Notes under the pieces: generated by a model
What the model saw: the letters and a program-made list of their open reading frames with translations, nothing else
Database searches by the model: none
What the model was told of the DNA's origin: nothing
Part shown: positions 14,714-19,779 of the stretch, piece by piece
Layout: each line of letters opens with the position of its first letter
How positions within the stretch are numbered: the first letter of the stretch is position 1
Source: Dehalococcoidia bacterium
GTDB lineage: Bacteria > Chloroflexota > Dehalococcoidia > Lucifugimonadales > JAGWBF01
DNA: 19,779 bases
Direction of reading: 5' to 3'
NCBI GenBank assembly: GCA_021296015.1
Contig: JAGWBG010000017.1
Coordinates: forward strand, 1 to 19,779
Program-made: the position numbers and the translations under genes

Positions 14714-16579
14714 ATGTATGTCATTGGGACCGCAGGACACGTTGACCACGGTAAATCTACCCTGGTTAAAGCTCTTACTAGCATAGACCCCGACCGCCTG
14801 CCCCAGGAGAAGGAACGGGAAATGACTATTGACTTGGGCTTTGCCTGGCTTACTCTCCCCAGCGGTCGTGAGGTCAGCATCGTTGACGTGCCCGGCCACG
14901 AGCGGTTCATCAAGAACATGCTTGCCGGCGTGGGGGGAATTGACCTGGCGCTGCTGGTGGTGGCTGCCGACGAGAGCGTTATGCCCCAGACCAGGGAGCA
15001 TCTGACAATCCTGGATATTCTCCGCGTCAAGCGCGGCCTTGTTGTCATTACCAAGAGCGACCTGGTAGTCGAGGAGTTGCTTGAGCTGGTAAAGGTCGAG
15101 GTTGAAGACACCCTCAAGGGGACCACCTTTGAAGGCTCACGAATGTTGCTCGTATCAGCCTACAGTGGGCAGGGGCTGGATCAACTGAAGGCCACAGATG
15201 AGGCCATGCTGGACTCCACTGAGGCCCGTAAAGATCTGGGACGTCCCCGTCTGCCGGTAGACAGGTGCTTCACCGTGGCCGGGTTTGGCACCGTGGTCAC
15301 TGGCACTCTCATAGATGGGACCCTGTCCGTCGGCCAGGAGGTCCAGCTCCTCCTTGCCGGAGAGAAGGGACGGGTCCGCGGCCTTCAGAGCCACCGAAAG
15401 AAGCTTGACTATGCTGACCCCGGAAGGCGGCTGGCAGTGAATCTCTCCGGGATTTCTCGAGATGACATCCAACGTGGGGAAGTGATTACCACGTCGGGGT
15501 GGCTGAGGCCAACCACCAGGCTGGATGCCCAACTAAGGCTTACTCGTGACGCGCCCCGGCCCCTGAAACACAACGAGGGCATTACCTTCCACCTTTTCAC
15601 CAACGAGACGCCGGCCAGAGTGCGTCTATTGGATAGAGATGAATTGAAGCCCGGAGAAGAAGGTTGGGGTCAGATACATCTGGAAGAGCCTATTCCGGCC
15701 GTGAAGGGAGATTTGTTCGTGGTCAGATCCGCGGACGCTACCCTAGGCGGCGGGAAAGTGGTGGACTCCTACCCGGGCCGTCGTCATCGGCGTTTCGTGG
15801 TTTCGGTGATCGAGCGAGTTAAGGCTGTGGAGGAGGTCACCGGAGAGGAGTCCCTTCTTAGCGCTGTAGAACGCTGGAGTCCCTGCGACCTGACCACCCT
15901 CTCCCATCGGGCCAACCTGGCTTTGGCTGAGGTGCTTTCCGGGACCACGGATTTGGCAGCAAGCGGGCAGGTGGTGCTATTGGGTGATACTTCTGCCCAG
16001 CCGGATACATTGGTCTACTCGGCCCCAGCGTGGAGTTCGCTGAAGAAAAAAGCGTCGGATGTGTTGCGGTCCCATCACCAGCAGTTCCCTCTGCGTAAAG
16101 GTGTTCCTCGTGAGGAGCTCAGGAGCCGTCTGGGGCTTTCCCAACAGGTCTTTCCAGTGGCCCTGAAGTATTTGGCAAGCGAGGGTACTCTGGACGACGG
16201 AGAAGTGTGGGTTCGTTTGCCTGAGCACCGGGCGACCCTGAGCCAGGCCCAGCAGGAGCAGGTGGACAGCTACGTCAAGGCCCTGGAGTCCGAGCCGTAT
16301 TCCCCTCCCACCGACCACCCCATTGACCCTGAACTATTGTCTCTACTAACGGAAGATGAGAGGGTGGTAAAAGTCAATGAAACGGTGGTCTTTGCCGCTT
16401 CGGCCTACAGGGACATGGTTGATAAAAAAGTTGCACATACCAGAGAGCATGGGAAGATTACAGTGGCGGATGGCAGAGACCTTTTCGGTTCCAGCCGCAA
16501 GTATATCCTGCCCTTGCTGGAGTATCTGGACCAGCAACACGTCACCCGCCGAAAAGGGGACGAGCGGGTGTTGAGGTAA
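14714..16579 (+). CDS. selB: Selenocysteine-specific translation elongation factor SelB
   Basis: A 621-residue GTPase of normal SelB length. G motifs: GHVDHGKS (8-15), EREMTIDLGFA (34-44), DVPGH (58-62), TKSD (113-116) and SAYSG (148-152). Domain II begins at RPRLPVDRCFTVAGFGTVVTGTL, the usual SelB form. The second half holds the winged-helix repeats that bind the SECIS element, ending with GSSRKYILPLLEYLDQQHVTRRKGDERVL, a strong SelB C-terminal signature. SelB delivers Sec-tRNA to UGA codons next to a SECIS hairpin. ATG 14714 has AAGGGA 7 nt upstream. The ribosome site of nurA (GAGGT) overlaps the end of selB, and nurA starts 3 nt after the stop, so the two are coupled. No selA, selC or selD and no evident selenoprotein lies in the window. 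Confidence 0.95.
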   Translation: MYVIGTAGHVDHGKSTLVKALTSIDPDRLPQEKEREMTIDLGFAWLTLPSGREVSIVDVPGHERFIKNMLAGVGGIDLALLVVAADESVMPQTREHLTILDILRVKRGLVVITKSDLVVEELLELVKVEVEDTLKGTTFEGSRMLLVSAYSGQGLDQLKATDEAMLDSTEARKDLGRPRLPVDRCFTVAGFGTVVTGTLIDGTLSVGQEVQLLLAGEKGRVRGLQSHRKKLDYADPGRRLAVNLSGISRDDIQRGEVITTSGWLRPTTRLDAQLRLTRDAPRPLKHNEGITFHLFTNETPARVRLLDRDELKPGEEGWGQIHLEEPIPAVKGDLFVVRSADATLGGGKVVDSYPGRRHRRFVVSVIERVKAVEEVTGEESLLSAVERWSPCDLTTLSHRANLALAEVLSGTTDLAASGQVVLLGDTSAQPDTLVYSAPAWSSLKKKASDVLRSHHQQFPLRKGVPREELRSRLGLSQQVFPVALKYLASEGTLDDGEVWVRLPEHRATLSQAQQEQVDSYVKALESEPYSPPTDHPIDPELLSLLTEDERVVKVNETVVFAASAYRDMVDKKVAHTREHGKITVADGRDLFGSSRKYILPLLEYLDQQHVTRRKGDERVLR

Positions 16580-16582
16580 GGG

Positions 16583-17797
16583 ATGGGTCTTGACCTGAGC
16601 CAAACCCTTCAGCAGCTTGATAGCCTCGCCGGACGCCTCAATGGCAGCAGGGATGACCGCGCTCGACGCCTCGCCGGTATGGTGGCTGCGATGAGTCAAG
16701 CCGATGCTTCGGAGGTGAGGCGGAAAGCTGAAGCTGAGTATAACCGGGAAAGAACGTACCTGTGCGCCATCCCGGTTGACAGATTTGCCGGCAGCTATAG
16801 TCCCCGGCCGGTCCCTGGCGATTTCTGTGTGGCATCATCGGACGGGTCCCACATAGACGTAGACCGACACATACCCGTGCGGTGCTATCTTATAAACATC
16901 GGCGGGTGTCTTTTTACCTACGGCAGCAGCCCCGACGCGCAGCTTTTCAGTTCTCCCAAGCTTTACACCGAGGATGATGAACTTTACATAACCGACCCGT
17001 CGTCCGCGTCCAACGCGGTGGCCGTGCAGGGCCCCCTCCTCGGCCTGAAGCGTGCCGTGGACGAAGTCGCAGATCTGGCGTCTGCGGTCGAGAGGGCATC
17101 CCCCGGAGTGCCGGTGCTAGCCGTCGTTGACGGGTCCCTGATTATGTGGGGGCTGGGCGGGCGGGGCTATCAAACCTTTATTCGGAATAAGATACTCGAC
17201 GAAGGGCTGCTCCCTGAGCTGAACAAGCTTAGGGAACTGGGCCGTGACCGCGACCTCGCGGTGGCAGCCTACGTCAGCCTCACTCAGAGCACCGAGGTGG
17301 TGAATGCCCTTCGCCTCGTTCTTTGCCCCTACGACGCTGTTGAGTGTCGCCAGCAATGCAGCGTCCACCGCTCCGGGCTGAATCCGTGCGACATCGTAAA
17401 CGGGTTCCTGGACAGGCATCTCTTTCAGGAGATTCTGGGACCGGGAGAGCGCTCCGACCTCTACCGTACCGATTCGTCCATATCCAGGGATTTCTACGGA
17501 CCCCATCGGATATACTTCTACTACATCAATACCGGTGACGAGATAGCACGGGTAGAGGTGCCCGAGTGGGTAGCCAGGGACGAAAAGTTGCTGGCAATGA
17601 GCCATACGCTGATTCTCGACCAGTGCAGGCGCGGCATGGGCTACCCTGTTGCCATCGCCGAGGCCCATGAACAGGCTGTGGTCACAGGCAAGGATAGAGA
17701 GGCCTTCAAACAGCTTCTTGAGAATGCTTTGACCCGGCAGCGTCTTCCCGTTTATACGTCGGAGAAAAACCGGTCCAAGGAAATGCGGTGGCTGTGA
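16583..17797 (+). CDS. nurA: NurA-domain 5'-3' nuclease
   Basis: A protein of 404 residues with NurA features: the first acidic motif SSDGSHIDVDRH (85-96, Asp87), the central VLAVVDGSLIMWGL (178-191, Asp183), and the C-terminal GYPVAIAEAHEQAVVTGKDREAF (353-375, with Glu360 and His362). NurA is an RNase-H-like nuclease that works with the HerA translocase to resect DNA ends. In bacteria the pair also appears in defence and repair contexts. Residues 248-269 hold four cysteines, C248-x6-C255-x3-C259-x9-C269, a possible metal or Fe-S site. Start ATG 16583 has GAGGT 5 nt upstream, inside the selB stop region. The gene overlaps the next by 10 nt (or 4 nt if the alternative GTG 17794 is used). The partner herA follows one gene later. 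Confidence 0.9.
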   Translation: MGLDLSQTLQQLDSLAGRLNGSRDDRARRLAGMVAAMSQADASEVRRKAEAEYNRERTYLCAIPVDRFAGSYSPRPVPGDFCVASSDGSHIDVDRHIPVRCYLINIGGCLFTYGSSPDAQLFSSPKLYTEDDELYITDPSSASNAVAVQGPLLGLKRAVDEVADLASAVERASPGVPVLAVVDGSLIMWGLGGRGYQTFIRNKILDEGLLPELNKLRELGRDRDLAVAAYVSLTQSTEVVNALRLVLCPYDAVECRQQCSVHRSGLNPCDIVNGFLDRHLFQEILGPGERSDLYRTDSSISRDFYGPHRIYFYYINTGDEIARVEVPEWVARDEKLLAMSHTLILDQCRRGMGYPVAIAEAHEQAVVTGKDREAFKQLLENALTRQRLPVYTSEKNRSKEMRWL

Positions 17798-18486
17798 CAG
17801 GAGTATGGTCGGGGGAGAGTCTGGAAGGTGGCCAGCGCGTTGGCGAGGTGGTGGAGGCCGCCTCCCACAGGTTTTTGGCCCAGTGCTACCGGTTATATTG
17901 TTCGCCGCCTCTGGGGGCCTTTGTCCGCATCCAGTCTGTCCGGACCTCTCTGTCCCCGTTTGTCGATGGGGTGCAAGGAGCAGTCGAAGGAGGGGCTGAG
18001 GCCGATACCTCCCATGTCTACGCCGTTGTGTGTGGCATTAGTACCGAGTCCCTTGACCCTGGCCGTCCCGTCATTGCACGGGGTGAAGATGAAAATAGAG
18101 ATGAGGACGTTTACCGCAGCAACCCTCAGCTTGAACGCCTCCTGTGTACACGTTTTGAGGCCCTCATAGTGGGGCATAGTGACGGCGATACATGCGTTCA
18201 GTATCTTCCAGCCCTTCCTCCTCGAATCCACTCCTTTGTACACCTGTGCACTCCGGAGGAGGTGAGCAGGTTTACCCGCTCCATGGATTTTCTGAGCCTT
18301 CTGGTGAATTCCGTCCCGTTCGGTCAGGGGATTGCCGATGAGGTTGTCGCCGCCTGTCTTCGTCAGGCAGGCGCACAGCTAGAGGACTCCGGCAGCTTTC
18401 TGGTGGGTGCAGGGAAGGCCCTCGCGGTGCAGTTGGCGGACGACACGCCTCGCCTGAACTCTATCCTCAGGAGGCTTTCTCCATGA
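17788..18486 (+). CDS. Unknown protein between nurA and herA, HAS/OB-barrel-like
   Basis: A 232-residue protein that I cannot assign firmly. The N-terminal half reads like a small beta barrel of the HAS (HerA-ATP synthase) type: VGEVVEAASHRFLAQCYRLY, then PLGAFVRIQS (41-50), HVYAVVCGISTESLDPGRP (76-94), and VYRSNPQLERLLCTRFEALIVGH (108-130). The C-terminal part (SRFTRSMDFLSLLVN...LNSILRRLSP) looks helical. No nuclease, Walker or transmembrane motif is visible. Start GTG 17788 has AAGGA 6 nt upstream inside nurA. GTG 17794, which would give a GTGA overlap, is the alternative. Its TGA overlaps the herA ATG (ATGA). Overlaps on both sides argue for a fixed stoichiometric partner of NurA and HerA, perhaps an adaptor joining nuclease to translocase. 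That role is inference. Confidence 0.8.
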   Translation: MAVTGVWSGESLEGGQRVGEVVEAASHRFLAQCYRLYCSPPLGAFVRIQSVRTSLSPFVDGVQGAVEGGAEADTSHVYAVVCGISTESLDPGRPVIARGEDENRDEDVYRSNPQLERLLCTRFEALIVGHSDGDTCVQYLPALPPRIHSFVHLCTPEEVSRFTRSMDFLSLLVNSVPFGQGIADEVVAACLRQAGAQLEDSGSFLVGAGKALAVQLADDTPRLNSILRRLSP

Positions 18487-19779
18487 TAATTGGAACGGCT
18501 CCCATGCCTGAAGAAGGCGCCGGGCAGCAGCTCATTTCCCCAGTTAGGTTCCTTGGCATGGTGGTGGAAGGCTCACTTACCGGCGGGGTGGAGATACGCC
18601 TTGACCCTTCCACTTCCGTAGAAGACATAAAAGTGGGCACCTTCGTAACAGTGCAGGGGGAGAAGATGCACTTCTTTGGTGTTGTTACCAACGTTGCCCT
18701 TAGCTCTGCCGACCATCGCCTGAAATACACGCCTCCCGACGTTCAGAACCCGTTCATAGCCCAGGTGGTCGCAGGGACCATCGCATACGGGACCATCTCT
18801 GTGCTCCCAACCCTCACCATGCCTGTCGTGATGGGGGACTCCTCAGGCCCAATGCCCGCCAAGACGGTGCCCGCCCATTTTTCCAGGGCCCGTCTCGCCT
18901 CCGAGAGAGATGTAGAGACGGTGTTCGGGAGCGAAGATAAACGCCACTTCCACATAGGAAACCCATTGGACATGGAAACCAAGGTCTGCCTGGACCTGAA
19001 GGCCCTTACGGAGCGCTCCGTAGGTATCTTTGGCAAGAGCGGCACCGGCAAGACCTTTCTCACCAGATTGCTCCTTATTGGCATTCTCCAGAGCGACCTG
19101 GCCTCTACCCTGATTTTCGACATGCACAGCGAGTACGGTTGGCAGGGGGGTAGAGAGGGCGGCACTTTTGTTAAAGGGCTGAAGCAGCTTTTCCCGTCGA
19201 AGGTCGCCGTGTTCTCTCTGGACGAGGAAAGCTCGCGACGTAGGGGACTCTCTCCCGACGAAGTGGTGCGTATCGGCTATGATGAGATTGAACCGGAAGA
19301 CGTAGAGGCCCTTCAGGAGAACCTGGGCCTGTCCGATGAGGCCTCCCAGGCCGCTTATAACTTGCGGCGCAAATATGGAGCGCGTCAGTGGCTTCAGGAG
19401 TTTCTATCTCTGGAGGGGCGGGAAACGGTGGTTGGCCTGGCTAATGATATTGGAGTACAGTCCCAGGCCTTGAGCGCCCTGCACAACCGCCTGTCCCGTT
19501 TGGAGCGCTATGACTTCCTGGCGTCTACGGTGCGCCACGACTCAGTGCAGAGCATTCTGGAACACCTGGACAGGGGGATGCACGTAGTTCTGGAATTCGG
19601 TCGCTATGGGAATGACCTCAATGCCTATATCCTGGTGACCAACCTCCTCACCCGGCGCATCCACGAACGATATGTAAATCGCAAGGACGAAGCCGAAGGA
19701 GGCAAAGGCTCAGAGCCCACACCACAGCTTATAGCCATCGAGGAGTCCCACAAGTTCCTCAGCCCGTCGGTGGCGTCCC
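18483..19779 (+). CDS. herA: HerA-type ATPase/DNA translocase (3' end outside window)
   Basis: The frame from ATG 18483 stays open to the window end, giving 432 residues of an incomplete protein. Residues about 15-110 form the HAS barrel (FLGMVVEGSLTGGVEIRL, VGTFVTVQGEKMHFFGVVTNV). RHFHIGNPLDMETKVCLDL leads into the FtsK/HerA RecA-like ATPase. Walker A is GIFGKSGTGKT (181-191), and STLIFDMHSEYGW follows. Walker B is LIAIEESHKF (416-425), with Glu420/Glu421 near the usual catalytic acid. HerA forms a hexameric ring that translocates on double-stranded DNA and drives NurA in end resection. The ATG overlaps the preceding stop by 4 nt (ATGA), so translation is coupled. The C-terminal part and downstream genes are not visible. 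Confidence 0.93.
   Translation, partial: MIIGTAPMPEEGAGQQLISPVRFLGMVVEGSLTGGVEIRLDPSTSVEDIKVGTFVTVQGEKMHFFGVVTNVALSSADHRLKYTPPDVQNPFIAQVVAGTIAYGTISVLPTLTMPVVMGDSSGPMPAKTVPAHFSRARLASERDVETVFGSEDKRHFHIGNPLDMETKVCLDLKALTERSVGIFGKSGTGKTFLTRLLLIGILQSDLASTLIFDMHSEYGWQGGREGGTFVKGLKQLFPSKVAVFSLDEESSRRRGLSPDEVVRIGYDEIEPEDVEALQENLGLSDEASQAAYNLRRKYGARQWLQEFLSLEGRETVVGLANDIGVQSQALSALHNRLSRLERYDFLASTVRHDSVQSILEHLDRGMHVVLEFGRYGNDLNAYILVTNLLTRRIHERYVNRKDEAEGGKGSEPTPQLIAIEESHKFLSPSVAS

Noticed and set aside
1..19779. CRISPR arrays, insertion sequences, integrases, tRNA or rRNA genes
   Set aside because: No repeated spacer pattern, no transposase or integrase frame, no terminal inverted repeats and no structural RNA were found on either strand by eye.

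Overview
The window is a GC-rich bacterial chromosome segment with tightly packed genes, many of them overlapping by a few bases. The gene mix is a tandem array of luciferase-like flavin monooxygenases, paired family III (CaiB/BaiF) CoA-transferases, a SelB factor and a NurA/HerA pair. It is most like uncultured Chloroflexota (SAR202/Dehalococcoidia-type lineages). That is an inference from gene content, since no rRNA or other phylogenetic marker is present.

Layout. (1) 1-2538, plus strand: three tandem luciferase-like monooxygenase (LLM) paralogues. The first is cut by the window edge, the second is intact, and the third is broken by a nonsense codon and a 16-nt deletion. (2) 2539-2633: a convergent gap with two back-to-back perfect hairpins. 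(3) 7564-2634, minus strand: a five-gene run transcribed from a good promoter at 7620-7648. It reads trpS, an inositol-monophosphatase-family phosphatase, a carboxymuconolactone-decarboxylase-like protein and two overlapping CaiB/BaiF CoA-transferase subunits. (4) 7787-9775, plus strand: E1 alpha (frameshifted) and E1 beta of a thiamine-diphosphate 2-oxo acid or acetoin dehydrogenase, without E2/E3 here. (5) 9913-11631, plus strand: a PHP-domain phosphoesterase abutting an orphan DppD/OppD-type ABC ATPase. (6) 12701-11628, minus strand: holA, whose stop codon interlocks with that of the ABC gene. (7) 12933 to the end, plus strand: an interrupted small membrane-protein gene (DUF1232-like), hemW, selB, then a tightly coupled nurA - unknown - herA set (DNA-end processing) that runs off the window.

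How they work together. The last block is the most coherent system: a NurA nuclease, a HerA hexameric translocase, and between them a 232-aa protein that looks like a stand-alone HAS/OB-type barrel. Each gene overlaps the next. The CoA-transferase pair has the catalytic Asp in only one subunit, which suggests an obligate two-subunit enzyme. The TrpRS carries a four-cysteine motif like that of the Fe-S type TrpRS of Thermotoga.

Three genes in the window are broken (LLM-3, E1 alpha, DUF1232-like) while their neighbours are intact. This could be real gene decay or consensus error in an assembled genome; the sequence alone cannot decide. No tRNA, rRNA, CRISPR array, IS element or integrase was seen.
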